From assembly GCA_020091685.1 (NCBI GenBank), contig CM034613.1, positions 25,787,220 to 25,851,219 on the forward strand: a DNA stretch of 64,000 bases, in the 5' to 3' direction. Of this stretch, positions 48,408 through 61,305 are shown piece after piece (position 1 is the first letter of the stretch; every line of letters starts with the position of its first letter). The DNA is from Lutjanus erythropterus. Its lineage: Eukaryota; Chordata; Actinopteri; Lutjaniformes; Lutjanidae. The notes beneath the pieces were generated by a model that worked only from the letters and a program-made list of their open reading frames with translations, was not told the DNA's origin and searched no databases. The translations under genes were made by a program, and so were the position numbers.

Positions 48408-50113
48408 ATGAGGCCAGCTGTGGTAACTGCCATCCTGCTGCTGGGGGTCCTGCTGCTGTGTGGATACGGGAGTAAGTACGACACAGATACACTGAAGATT
48501 AAAAGCAGAGAGAGATCAATCAAACATCTGTACGCGTGTGTGTCAAGTGAGAGTGTATGTGATCGATGCTGACTGACAAAAAAAGCATGTTGGGGCAAAT
48601 GAACCAAGATGTGTGATTCTTTTAAAATAAATATTTGTTTTTGTCAGTTGCTGCTGAAATATAATTGAATTTCTTCCACCTACTCTGTTGCTCAGGTGCC
48701 TTTCTAAACATTCTAAACATAGGCTGTGAGGAAGACTGGACCTGGCTTGATCACAAACGCTGCATGAAATTCTTCGACTCTAAGAAAAGCGCCCATTTTG
48801 CTGAGGTGACATTAACACACACACCCAGGCAGAATTCAGACAGGAATGTTTGTTCAGTCGGTCATGATGGAGAGTCAGTGATGACTAGTCTTTGTTCACA
48901 TTTATGTCTATTTCAGAAAGAGTGCCAAAAGGAGGACGCACACCTGGTGTCGATTCACAATTACGTGCAGAACGCTCGAGTGGCTTATTACGTCCAGAAC
49001 ACCATGGAGTCAGAAGATGAGTTTTGGATCGGAATCATGAGACCCCGTCGAGCGGTGAGCAGCCAGACATCCTTTGGTCCACCTTAAAGGCCCACTGTAT
49101 CAGATTAAGAGCAGAATTTTATGGCAGAAGGTGCAAGAAATTAAGAATAATCTTTGTAATTATATTTTCATTAGTATATAATCACCTGAAAATAAGAATT
49201 GTTGTGTTTTCGTTACTGTAGAATAAGCTGTTTAAATCTGCAGAGGGTGTGGATCCTCTTTAATATAACCTCAGTAATATCTTTTTGTAATATCTTAATA
49301 TCTTGACTAGGGATGCCATGGAAAACGATATATTCTGATTCAGCTTCTCCACCCTGATGTATGACAGTAAGATGCTAAATCCTCACATGTTTTGTCTTTT
49401 CAGAAAGAGGACAGTTATACCGACGGAACTGCTATTGATTATGAGAACTGGTACGACGGGGAGCCAACAAATTACCGGTCAAGAAGCTGCGTTGTATCCA
49501 ACTACGAATGTAAGTAAAAATAAGGAGACAGATCAGAGATGTTTTGAATGTGAGGACGATCTGTCACATGTTGACATTTATCATTTTGATTTGGTTTCCA
49601 AGCTTGAAGCTTCTTACCTCAAATAAGCTGCTGGTCAGAGGTCAGACGTCTGAAAGACAGATAAATACAATAAATATGTTTTTGTTGAGACCTTGATGGA
49701 CACAGTAACCCTCATCCTAAACTGATTGGTCCAGTAGTATTTGAGATTAGCTGTGGACTCGCTTCAGGTCCATCACACACATGCAAGCGATCCCCTCCAG
49801 GTCTATGCCTGGCACAGATAATAAAATATCTGGTATACCAACCCTGCTTGATCCACAGGCTTCTGGAGTTTTGTCAACTTTAATCTATGATTTTTGCCAC
49901 AGAACATTAAAATGTGACAGATTCCTCTGTGCAGTAACACAAATTCATCTGTCTGAATGTGGATGTCATGTTTAATAAAACACTGGAAAGATGTTTTTCA
50001 CTCCAACTCCTAATACAAGTGATTTTAATGTTTTCTGATTTTCAGCAACGGACCAGTGGGCTAAAGCAAACTGTCTCCGAAGGAAGACCTTTGTCTGTGC
50101 CAAGGATATGTGA
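48408..50113 (+). CDS. small secreted C-type lectin, 161 aa
   Basis: Exons: 48408-48471 (signal MRPAVVTAILLLGVLLLCGYG), 48696-48805, 48917-49054, 49404-49509 and 50046-50113; phases agree and the sum is 162 codons with stop. The CTLD landmarks are CEEDWTWLDHKRCMKFFDSK, HFAEKECQKEDAHLVSIHN, FWIGIMR, YENWYDGEPTN and the last Cys pair ANCLRRKTFVCAKDM. The fold matches the single-domain secreted lectins and type-II antifreeze-like proteins of fish. The EPN triad is altered to EPT-N. The WND Ca2+ motif before the last Cys is replaced by TDQWAKANC, so Ca2+-dependent sugar binding may be weak or absent. A 5'UTR exon is likely at 48093-48176. Likely acts outside the cell in mucosal or skin defence (family inference). 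Confidence 0.85.
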
Positions 50114-51204
50114 TCACCATCAGCCTACGTTTGAGCTGCAGTGGGACTAGTCTGCTCCCCTGCAAACACAGGCTTTTAATCTTAAACAAATAAAATACTT
50201 GGCAAACTTCTCTGTGCTTCTCATTTTATGTATTTTAAAAAACACCCCAAACCCATTTTAACAAAAATCTTTTTTTTACGATTATGAAATCTTGGAACAA
50301 AATTAATAAAAATACAGTTAAATGACAATCTACTGTGAATATTTGGTGCTGAGGAATACAACACCTCATAATGAAAGTTATAGTTCCACACACGTGCAAT
50401 GCAAGTAATTAATCCGATGCAGAATAGAATAGGATAAAAATATAAAATGAAATGAAATGAAGCAGTATATACAATTATTTACATATATGCATACAAATTT
50501 TTACCACGGACAACAAGTGCATATCTATGATTATTGATACATGATACATGATGAATGCAAATTTTGCAGATGCAATTCCTACATATTGCTCCTTTAAATA
50601 ATGTATTATTTTATATTATATACTGTCACAATAATATATATACAGTGACAGTGATGCAGTTAAGTCTAATTCACAACTTAAAAAAAAAGAATATTAATTC
50701 CTGGAATTTCCTGTCTGCTGTGACATTTTTCCCATGTATTACAATAAATAAATAAAGAATTAAGTGTAGAAGATTATTGATATTACTGATATATATCTAT
50801 CCTTCATATATTTTTGACACTGTAGCAGGAAGGTATTTATTTGACTCTGGTACATTTACAGGATGTAGTTTGTTGACTAGAGGAGGGGAGGAGAGATTAA
50901 TCACAGGTGAGTTTATTATTATACAAACTGACCTAAAAACAAGGTTACAGTGCATGTATTTGACATTGATTATTACCCACATAAAAATGAAATCAAAACG
51001 AACAAACCAAAAATATTAAACTCAAAAACAGTCTTGCTTTAACAAAAAATATACAATAACCTATTACATGTATTTACAATTAAATACTATGCTTTATCTT
51101 ATTTTTATTGATTTGTGTTTATACTCTTGCATCTTAAACCAGAGTGTTTAGTAAAAAAAAAAAAAAAAAAAAAAAGTCTCACTCTTTTCTTCGCCTCCTT
51201 TAAC
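50114..51204. other. intergenic between convergent genes
   Basis: AT-rich. Contains the inverted end of the 31.45 kb element type at 50565-50597 and a poly-A run at 51152-51173. The lectin (+) and the coiled-coil-tailed receptor (-) converge here. Confidence 0.5.
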
Positions 51205-53718
51205 TCAGTTTTCCTCTTTGTCCATGTCTGCTTCTTTCTTCTTTGCTGTAATCAAAGACTCTGCACTCGTCAATAGTTTCTGTGTTTCCAGTACCAGTTT
51301 CTCAAGTGCCTTCTCTGTGCGTTTCAGCTCCTCTTTGTGCTCTAATTTTATACTTTCCAAATCCAAAGTGGTTATTACACCTTTATCCTCCAATGACTTC
51401 AACTTCTTATCATTGTCCTCTATTTGTCGTTGTACTGTCTTTCTTTGCTCGTCCAGTTGATCTTTCTGTGTCTTCAGTGTTTTAACCGTGTCAGAAATTT
51501 TCTGCTCCACATCCTTCACTCTCTTACTCTCTGCCATGAGCCGCTCTTTTTCTTCTTTTAGAGTCGTCTTGGTTTCTGTTAGCAAACAAAGACAGAAATA
51601 TCTCTGAATTTTAAGTGTGTATCTCTTTGTTTGATGCAGTTCTGGTTTTGCATGGAACAGGTTCTGATCAAGACAGACAAGCACAGCTGAAACGTGAAAC
51701 TAAAACACTTCATACTTGCTCATGTAGGACACAATTACAAATTTGAATTTGATTTAATTCAAACCATTTTAAACATGGGTTTACATTTTATTGTTTTATA
51801 TAAACTTCTTCATATCAGAAAGACTTCATTTGAAACTTACTCATTTTGTCTCGCCTCCATTTCCACACAGCAAAGACAACTGCAAGAACACATGTGAGAC
51901 AAGCAACCAGGCTGATGGCGATGCAAGCACCAGAATTAGACGGGACCATGAAGAAATCATCTGAAATAATGAAGCAAACAAAAATATTAAATAAAATCAT
52001 GCATCTATCTGTTTGAAGTGGAGATCATAAATCTAGAAATCTACCTGAAATCTGGATCTGTGTCTCTCTGGTCTGGTTGATGTTCTTCTGTTGGACTCTA
52101 CAGGTGAAGTTGTTTCTGTGTCTCTCCTCCACAGTCACTCTGCTGCTGACAGTATAGAGACCATCAGGACCTCTGACTGTCTCTGTAGGTCCAGCAGAGA
52201 GGACGTGTCCCTCACTGTCCAGCCACAACACCTCAGGCTCTGGATACCAGCCTTCAGACTCACAGTGAAGAATCACTCCACTGGAGGATCTGTCAATCCC
52301 TGACAGACTGATGATGGGCGAGGAAACCGTCCCTGATGAGCAAAGCAAGACAACTTTATCATGATATTCACTTGATCCCTGTCATAGGCGGCGGTGCAGC
52401 GTGGCCCATATTCAAGAATTTATGGAACGTGTATGATTTAAGTTATGAGTCTATTTTGTAAAACCTTGTGAATTGAGGATATTATTTTAAAAAAGCTGTA
52501 TTTTTGGAGAGTGTATTCCTTTAATTCCTGTACATTGCTCTGTTCCAGGAATGCCATGTTGTTGCTGCAGGATGAATTTTTGTATCCACTGGCTGAGTGG
52601 ACCTATTTTGCATCCATATTTGAAATTAAATAATTTATTCATGAATAAATCTTACCAAACTCACTGACTCCACATCAGTACGTACACACACAGACCTGGC
52701 ACACATCCTCACACACACAACCACATAAACACAAATTTTCACCAGAACTAATGTGCGTGCCGAGTTTCATGCACCATCAACCATATTTAGCCCTTCAAAA
52801 ATGTAACTGAAGATTGTAGAGAAGAAGAAGAAGAAAAATAAAATAATAATCTGAGCACTTCCAATAGGGGTCATGAACTGAGATTGCGTAAACCAGTTAC
52901 AACATATAAACTTTTTGTGGTGCCCCCTAGTGGCAGGACTGCTCAGCAAATCTCACATGGAGCATTTGAACTCATGCACAGAGTTTAGTTACAATAGTTT
53001 AAGCCAACTTTGATTTACAAGCTTTAAATCATGTTGAAATTAAAGGCACAAGTGCATACTTACCAACAACAAGCTGAACAGTGGAGTCTTTATCTGCGCG
53101 TGGAAAGTAACATCTGTATATTCCATTATCAGAGAATTTGACTTTGGACAGTGTCAGTGAAACGTCTCCGTCCTTCAGTTTGTTGATGGACACTGATGTC
53201 CTTCCTTCGTAGGATGGATTCTGATTAACATGAAGGTCCTGACCTTCATGCCACACGTGGACAAACCGGGGTTCCAGGTCAGGTCTCGCCCACTCAAACG
53301 TCATACCAGCAGCATCCACAGCTGGTTTCAGATGACATGGTAAAATAACGTCCTCACCAGTCATCACAGTTACTGGTTGGACTGGACCAACTACCTGAAA
53401 CTGACCTGGAAAGAAACATCCTGCAGTCAAAACATATTCATATCTGTAATGCTAAATATTGAATATAGGTCAAAAATGATTAGAAAATCATTGCATGCTG
53501 TTTTTAGTGGTTGTACCAGTTTCAGTGTCTTATGATGCAAATTAAACATATTATTTCATTTTTAACTTAAAGTTAAAGGCTGTTTCAGTTGTGTATGTGT
53601 GTGAGTTACCTCCACAGTACTGTGTTAAGAGAAGTAGCACAGCTGTGTGATAAAAGACTGAAAAACTGAGAGCAGAGAGCTCAGACTTTGACAGGCTCTT
53701 CTTCAGGTGAAGCATCAT
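51205..53718 (-). CDS. butyrophilin-like receptor with coiled-coil cytoplasmic tail
   Basis: Minus-strand exons: 53610-53718 (leader, with SFSVFYHTAVLLLLTQYCGG), 53064-53405 (IgV), 52045-52332 (IgC), 51841-51960 (TM) and 51205-51575 (tail); the sum gives 409 residues and all phases agree. V domain: GEDVILPCHLKPAVDAAGMT, FEWARPDLEPRFVHVW and NGIYRCYFPRAD. C domain: VILHCESEGWYPEPEVLWLD and FTCRVQQKNINQ. The TM is ACIAISLVACLTCVLAVVFAV, then a basic stop (WKWRRDK). The tail of about 122 residues is a predicted charged coiled coil (TLKEEKERLMAESKRVKDV to KKKEADMDKEEN) in place of the B30.2 domain of mammalian butyrophilins. A coil tail implies dimerisation or docking of another coil protein (inference). 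Two ATGs are in tandem at the start; the first is taken. Confidence 0.85.
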
Positions 53719-55916
53719 GGCATTCTGTAAAATTCAAATAAAAATATAAAAATATAATTAAAATATAATTGCAATAAACCAACAGCAACATATAAATTCC
53801 TTAAGACAGAATGCAAAAGTGAGTCTATCTGATATCTATACCTAAGCTGGTACAGAGCCCTTTCAGTGACAAAATGTGGTGACATGCCCTCTAAAGTGCC
53901 CTTCTAATAAACAAAATGTGATAAAATGTCCTCTAAAGTGCCATTCTCGTGTACAAAATGTGGTAAAGTGCCCTCTGAAGTGCCCTTCTAGTGGACAAAA
54001 CATGGTGATGTGCCCTCTAAAGTGACCTTCTAACAGACAAAATGCGATAAAGTGTCCTTCTAATGGACGGTACTCTTTCCACCACTTTTTTCACTCCTCC
54101 AAAATGGCTGCCTGAAACCACTGGTGGCTAGAACATGTCTACAATCTATGTGGCAGTAAAGCGGATAAACATTAATGAGCTGCGTATAAAGCGCCACCGT
54201 GGCCTGTGTGCAATATAAGTTTATTACTTCTCTCACATTGCACATGAAGAAACCATTGTTTCACGCATATTATATTAAGAAAATATTGGAATTCTATTTT
54301 GAATTTCTTTGGATTTGTTAACATCTAACATTGCAGTCAAGAAAATGACTAAATGCTAACAGTTTGATACAATTAAAAAATAAACAACTACTAGTTGTTA
54401 CAAGAAAACCCTGCTTCTTGACAGTTAAGTAATTACTATTAAAGTCCCTAAACTTAAAGATTAGAGAGTATTACTGATGTTAGGATTAAAACATGGAAAG
54501 TCTCGTACCTGTTGTGTGCCTCGATGATCGTCTCACTGCAGTAAAGTCGGCTGCACACTACGTCGTCTTTTGAAGGACTTTGACACTGATTACCTGTACT
54601 GACACGAGGTGTGTCCACCGTGTGATTTCCCATCTGTCTAACATCTAACATGAGTTTGAAAATTATTAAACAGCAAGGCCTTCAACTTCCAAACATTCAA
54701 TATAACTGCAAAATTTAATTGATACGATTGTGATCTGTTCATTTCTGCTCTCTCATATCATATCGCATCATTTTATTTGTTTTTTGGTTCACCATCTGTG
54801 TTAATTTTAGGTCTGTGACGCTCAGATTGCAGTTAATCCACGCAACAGCCACGCTGGTTCATACAAATTAAGCAGTGATATTACTGTGCACAAGGAAACT
54901 GTTAAAAAGCAGCCTTTCTAATCATTAGTAAATCGCTAAAGAAAACACTCAGACATCAATACAACACGATAAAAAAATCACCTGGAGGCTCTGTTCTAAA
55001 ATCACAGAATATAATTCATGTTTTTGTATTTTTGTTTATGACCAAACATGTTTGTGAAATCATTTTCCCTTTTTGAAGGATGCTGCCCTGACATGAATTA
55101 AGTTAAAGTTAAATTATACTACTTATGCCATTTTTTTCCCCCTTTTTTTTAATTTAATTTATTTACATGACTTAAGACCATGAGCACATGGTATGGAGCA
55201 CAAACAGAATATACAAAAAAAAATAGCACACAACATCTCTAAACTACAACAAACTTATTTAAATAAAGAAATGACATTTAAAAAAGCACATAGTTCACAA
55301 ATAACTCTAACACCGTACACCCAACATATTGTAAGGTTTAGGTGAAGGTCAATGTGTAGGATTTAGTGGCATCTAGTGGTGAGTTTTCAGATTGCAAACA
55401 TCTCATCTCAATCTCACCCTCCATTTAGCTTTTAGGAGAACCCACAGTGGCCACAAAACAGAATGGTGCAATAAGGAGACATAGCTCTGTGTAGATATAT
55501 AGGGCTAATCTAAGCAAAAATACACAAAAATCTTATTTTCAAGGAATTATTCACTAATGAATACATACTGATGAATATTATATTAAATTTATGTCATATT
55601 CATGTCAGCATTAGCGATTTCAGTATACTTAAAGACATGAATTTCTCCATAATCTTTACTGATTTCAGTGCCTAACTGCAACCATAAAAATGTCCATTAT
55701 TTGCAAGAAAAGTGAAAGTCATAATTTAACCATTAAGATTCAGTTGTGTTGATAGACAGTACTGACGACACAAAATCTAGTCTGTATTACAGAGACAGGG
55801 TTATGAGAAACATCCAATGGTACATAGAATAAAAGGAGACTGTTTTTAATGTCTAATTTAAGTTAAAACTCTCCTCTGTTACATTGGTTCCCTGTGGTTT
55901 CCTAGTCACTGCATCC
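53719..55916. other. intergenic with minisatellite and fish repeats
   Basis: Upstream of the coil-tailed receptor. Holds a minisatellite (53862-54072) followed by AAAATGGCTGCCTGAAACC-type repeat sequence to about 54245. At about 55345-55385 is a TTTAGTGGCATCTAGTGGTG phrase of a common fish element. No further gene supported. Confidence 0.5.
53862..54072. repeat. minisatellite, about 45-bp unit, four to five copies
   Basis: Units contain GACAAAATGTGGTGA, TGCCCTCTAAAGTG and CCTTCTAGTGG, varying by a few bases. Related to 1105-1275. Confidence 0.8.
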
Positions 55917-58301
55917 TTAAGGTTCAATACTTATTTCTATGTAGTCACCACTAACCATGGGATCTATCTTCTGCTGTAGCTGCTGCACAAACTGTACCAT
56001 TTTTTCCCATCCTGTCTTTTGCTCGTCGAGTTTCCATTTGACACTTAATAATTTTTCTTTTTTATCTAATAATGCCAGTCTTTTATCTGTCTCACTCCTG
56101 GTTATGTTCTCCTCCACTAACAGAAGGTTCCTCTCGTTCTCCTTCATCTCTTTCTCCAGCTCCCCGATCTGTGATTTGAGTTGAACTCTCAGGTTCTCAA
56201 GTTCCCTCTTCTGTTCCTTCAGCAAATCAACCATGTTTTCATTCCTCTGTAATGCTTCATGTGACCTCTTCTCCAAATCTGTTACAGACACAGATGTTTT
56301 CAACAGACTGATAACACGACAAGTTGACAAATAGAATTCAAAGTGCAATAGGCCTAGAACATTTTCTGTCCTGTGCACAACATATATCAGACATAAACAG
56401 TCACTGAAGTGTGCATGAACAGATTTTGAATCTATTTGGGGGTCTATACTGCCCTAATGATTTTAATCATGGTGCTGCTCCAGCTAAAGTTGCAGGTCAG
56501 AAGTCTGACTCACCTGAAATGTTTTTCTCCAGGTCTTCTTTCTGTTTCATCATCACAGCTCCCATTATATCTTTGAAATAAATGTATTTTATAATTTAAT
56601 ATGACGGATTCAATAAATATCTTGTTTTAAATGACCACAAGTCATTATTTTCTTTACGGCACATGCTATTAGCACCCAGGTATCAGTAGCAAATAGTGCT
56701 ATTTGCACCCAGGGTAGAGTAGCCCTGTGGCTATTTAACCAAGTAGTTTTGCTGCCTAAACCTTAACATTGGAGACATGAACCCCAGAGGAGAAGGGAGA
56801 AGGTACCCAGAGGTATATGTGGACGGTGACCAGGGCTAAACTGCCACGCTGCATTTGGGTTAAGGCTACGAATTGCTGGGCGCAGCTCAGATAGAGGGGG
56901 AGGTGGGATGGACATGTCCAGTCGCCATCTGGTCAAAGTTTGACCCAGATTGGGTTAAACATGACACCAGCAGTGCAAAGGCAACCACAGACCCTTTTGG
57001 AGGCTGATGACAGTGAGTGCTGATTCCTGACTCTTCCTCTGTGCTGCTTGCCACAGTATGTTAGTTTGTATTTTACTTTATTCCCCACAAGCATTCGGTG
57101 ACCCATAGATGTGATCTCACGGCCCCCATAGGGGTCCCCACTCCCAGGTTGAGAACCACTGTTCTAAATCACAGCTACAAAATATCTAATTATTATTAAA
57201 GTAAATTTGTATTCTTTTCAAAGAATAATGTAATATAATGTTATGCATTAGAAAGGGTGGGGACAGTTTGTGCATCAAAGGGTTAAACAGAATACACAGG
57301 TTCTACTCACCAGTTCTCTTTTTAAAGTCTGTCTTTGATGGCAAATATTCCCACACAAATCTGCCCAAATTACTAGAATCATGGTGCCGTTCAAAGTAAC
57401 TTGCAGGTCATAAGTCTGACTCACCTTCTTTCTGTTTCATCATCTCATCCATCATTTCTTCTCTCCTCCGCAACTGCGCCTTCAGTGCCTTCACCTCTTT
57501 CTTACCTTTTGTCAAGAAATAGTGTAACACTGAACAAGTCATTTAAACACAAAGTAACTTAAACAGTGTTTTATTAAAATGACAACATATAAGCCAACAG
57601 ATGGCCCGAGAGTAATAATCAGCTGACACTTTGTGTATTGATTGTGTATTCTGACTTTCTCTGTGTTATTATTTTGGGATAATTTACTTGATCACAGATG
57701 TATGCAGGGATATTCACCATGTAAGTCAACTCAGACATATTACACAGGCTTCTTTAGGTTTTTAGTCCACAAAACACTGCTGGAGTTTCACCAAGTCTTT
57801 CTCTAAGTTTTTGCAGCTTCCAAAAATTTTCAAGAGCTTTTCCGTGGTTTGGACGTGCTGAAGTTTGCTTGAACTGAATATTCACTGTGTAATCCATCCT
57901 GTTGTTTACATCCCAGTACTTCCAAAATGGCCACACATCTGGGTCACTGATCGAACTTTCGCTTACTACTATTTTACCTCATGTCATGTTAAATCATTTG
58001 CAACAATTAATTACAAACTGTAACATATAGTCAACAGTCAGTCCGTTTTTGGACATGCATGAAAGCAAAGTTCTACATAGATTATTTTCTCATTATCATA
58101 AGGATTATTTGATTTTGAACTACAACTGCTAGGCTGATTTTTATTAATCTATTTAGTAATTAAAGTCTTAGTATCAGTGTGACATGTTATAAAAAGTTAT
58201 TACTTACATCTCCATGCATAAAAAGAAAGCGCCGCCACAAAAAAAACCCCAGCTATTACAGGTACATTCATATCTCTCAAATACACAGAGTGAACTGCCA
58301 T
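55917..58301 (-). CDS. short TM-anchored coiled-coil protein, 197 aa
   Basis: Four minus-strand exons: 58208-58301, 57425-57505, 56514-56570 and 55917-56278; all phase 1 with GT/AG, total 198 codons with stop. The N end MAVHSVYLRDMNVPVIAGVF is followed by FVAALSFYAWR: one hydrophobic helix that suits a type-III or signal-anchor protein with its C end in the cytosol. The rest is a charged coil: KKEVKALKAQLRRREEMMD, IMGAVMMKQKEDLEKNIS, then a last exon from DLEKRSHEALQRNE to YIEISIEP. The short linker exons resemble those between the TM and the tail of butyrophilins, but no Ig ectodomain exon was seen upstream. It is head-to-tail with the coil-tailed receptor 3' of it. I do not recognise a named family. 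A possible role is partner or regulator of that receptor (inference). Confidence 0.75.
56730..57170. repeat. hAT-like element fragment in intron
   Basis: The right edge reads CCAGGTTGAGAACCACTG, the complement of the CAGTGGTTCTCAACC terminus typical of hAT/Charlie elements. The left edge is not clear. It lies in an intron of the 197-residue coil gene. Confidence 0.45.
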
Positions 58302-61278
58302 GTCAGAGAGTCGGCCTGGATGGGGCCAAATGAGCTGAAATGAAAAACCATAGAAAAATATCAGACTAGAGCTGTCCTATCTAGTCTGATGAGCATGAAC
58401 TGATGAAGCCTGCTCGGATGAGAGGCGAAACGTCTTCTAAGACAATTTTACCAGTCCAGTTGCGATCGATTTAATCCCTTAAGATACATAGAAAAATATG
58501 TATATATGTTAATATCATTTACATAAGACACAGGAAAACAAAATAGTGAGTACAGCTTGTCTGGACAGGAGACATTTAGGAGGTGTCTGCAGGGCAGAGT
58601 TAAGATGTAGTGTGTCAGTCAGTCAACCAAATAAACCATTCATCAATTCATCATCAACTCACAAAGAAAATGAGGAAAAACCTGACTTGTGGTGTTCTCC
58701 AAGGTTCTGTCTTTGTTCTCCTTTTGTTCTCTGTATATATTTGTCTATTAAGGCGTAATATTCTCAACACAGTGTCACTACCATTTTATGCAGATGACAC
58801 TCATGTCTGTCACATTAAAAACAGTAAAGAAGTCAAAATGCATCAGCTATAATTTCTCTCTGTAAATACCTCAAGTGTTGGACGTCTCAATACTGTCTCC
58901 AGCTTAATGAAAATAAATCAGTAAGTATTCTGTTTGTTCCCCTAAAGTTCATCCAGTCTTGGCAGAACACAATATTGGCAAACGTCTAAGTTTGAGGTCA
59001 TTCAGCACAAGGTTGCACGATGAAATGATTGCACACACACTTTACTTTTTATATATAAAATCTACTAAATTAAAAAAGTAAAAATCCTGTTCCTGAATTT
59101 TGCTTATTCACTCCCATACATTATCTCTTCAAGGAACGCATCAGTAAGCATGTTAGAGCAGCTCAAAACCTCACTTTGCATCATAGCAGAGGTCAGTACT
59201 TAGACTATAATCTATAATATATGATCTAAACTTCTGCCTTTTTACACAGCCAGGTTGTTCTACAGATATGTGAGTTTAAATGAAACTCATTGATCGTGGC
59301 CACTTACAGCTGGGAACATTATGATCAGGTCAATAATGCAGAATGCGTTCTTTGGTTTATGATGATCTGAACTTCAACACAACTTCAACATTTGATAACA
59401 GTCCTAAAAATTCCGAGTAAGACATTTAAAAATTTGTTTTCGCACATCATTCTTGCACCTAAAATTGAACAGGCTGTGAATAAAAAGCAAAACGTACCAG
59501 AAGTGTGAGCGTGTGTGTCACAGCCGTCTCCCGCTGTCCTGGAAGTAAGCAGTGAACTTTAACCGTTTAGAAAACAGTGATTAACTTCTGCTTTGATAAG
59601 GTGCACCGTTTGACACACAGATGAAACAGTCCCCTCTGAGCCACCAACACATTTGGTTATTTGATTTAGGCCTCATGTAGCTGGTTTGATTGTGATGGAT
59701 AGTCAGACAGTTGATCTGAAACATGTCAGGCTACAACACCCTCTGATGTAGTTAAAATGTATTTCTGGGTCCACGACGAGTCACCCTCAGCTGGACACCT
59801 ACTGATTTTGTTTGCAGTATTTTCTCTCCCTGGGTTTGCACATTTCACCCACAACTCAGGCACATTGAATGACAGTGATTGACCTCCAGGTGGTGCTGTG
59901 AAGTCAATGATTTTTCATCTGCATCTTTTCTCAGCTGGTCTTCAGTTCTAAAAATTTTGCGGCTTTTTCTGAATTTTCTCAAAATCCCATTTTCACCAAG
60001 CAGTCTGAAACTGTTGCTCCAAGTCCACCCGATCTGAATCAATGAACTTTACTGATCTAAAGTTTTCAAGGAAATTTCAGTCATGTTTCAATCAAAATGC
60101 AGTGAGTCATGAACATGTTGAAATATCAAAAAAGTAAAAAACGGTATGTTAAAACAAAAAATGCAGGACAAAAGGAAAAAGAAAAAATGCAAATGCCAGT
60201 TCATGCAGGTAAAAACAAAAAAACACAACATAAATTTAAAAGCACGGATAGTTAAACTGCATAAGTTTGTGCACTTGGAACCTATTAAAACTAAAATAAA
60301 TGGCATCACACATTTGACATAGTCTAAGCTCAGAGGTTAATATGTGGCAGAGACAGTCAGGTTAAAAGTCTGCTGATGAGCTGTGCAAAAACAAAAAACA
60401 TTATGAAGAAAAGAAAAAGCTACATAATATCCAGCATCATGCAGTATCATTAGTGTGTTGGGCAAATACGGTAATTGCATTTATCGCATAACCTCCCATC
60501 TTTCTCCACTTTTTTTTCCTTAACCTCTTTTAATTTTATCACCAGTCTCTTTGCCTTTCATAGAATAGAAATACAGTGATATCCTGGGATGTCCTACTCC
60601 TGCAGTAAAATAACCGTCCTGATATTTGCAAGTTGCCACAACAAATAAGTGTGATTAATGGCCCTCTGCGACTGGCAGATTTTACTGCTGTTTATTATTT
60701 TATCACTGGTACCTAGTAACTGAGCTCAAAGTTCAGATGTTCATAAACGGTGAAACTCAAAATCAGCTCAGTTGTAGAAAACAGATAACAATTGCGTGTC
60801 TAATTTTGAACTAATCTACTTAGAAGTTTTCCAGGGAGACATTAATGAACCGTCACTAGATTTGGAAAATAAACTGCATGAAGTAGTTTATAAAACAGTT
60901 TAAGTATCGGGAGCCTGTGAGTCATTTACAGACTTGGCCACGCCGTTGAGTTGAATGAGGCGCTGAAGATTCAACAGGTATGTGATCTTCCTCTGACATT
61001 TATTCTAAAATAACATAGAAAGTTAGAAAAAAATGTGTCTGTATTTTGAGTTCAAGTATAAGTTAATTACACTTACACTGTTTTCAGCTTTGAAATGCTA
61101 TTTGAATGTTGGTCATTACTTACTGTTACAGATAGTCTACTGTGATTATAGTAAAGTGACAGGGACAGATAAGATAAAAAACAAAAGTATAATATTATTT
61201 TCATTGACAATGTATAGAACAAAAGACAAAACCATTAGGCAGAAGTGAAATTAAACACTGGTTTGTGTTCATTTTCAG
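58302..61278. other. intergenic between divergent genes, repeats
   Basis: Contains a CTGATGAAGCC...GGCGAAACGTC motif (58386-58450), a fish repeat around 59860-60110 with CTCCAGGTGGTGCTGTGAAG, and the promoter and 5'UTR area of the last receptor. A donor (TTCAACAG|GTATGTG) at 60977-60978 and an acceptor at 61277-61278 support a 5'UTR intron. Confidence 0.5.
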
Positions 61279-61305
61279 GGCTCCCTGATCTACACAGACA
61301 AGAAG

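Noticed and set aside
57305-57340. possible extra micro-exon in the 197-residue coil gene
   Set aside because: It has a GTGAG donor on the minus strand, but its length breaks the phase or brings a stop; the four-exon model is consistent without it.
61033-61248. open frame before the last receptor's leader
   Set aside because: It lies inside the 5'UTR intron (60978-61278), is AT-rich and has no domain.
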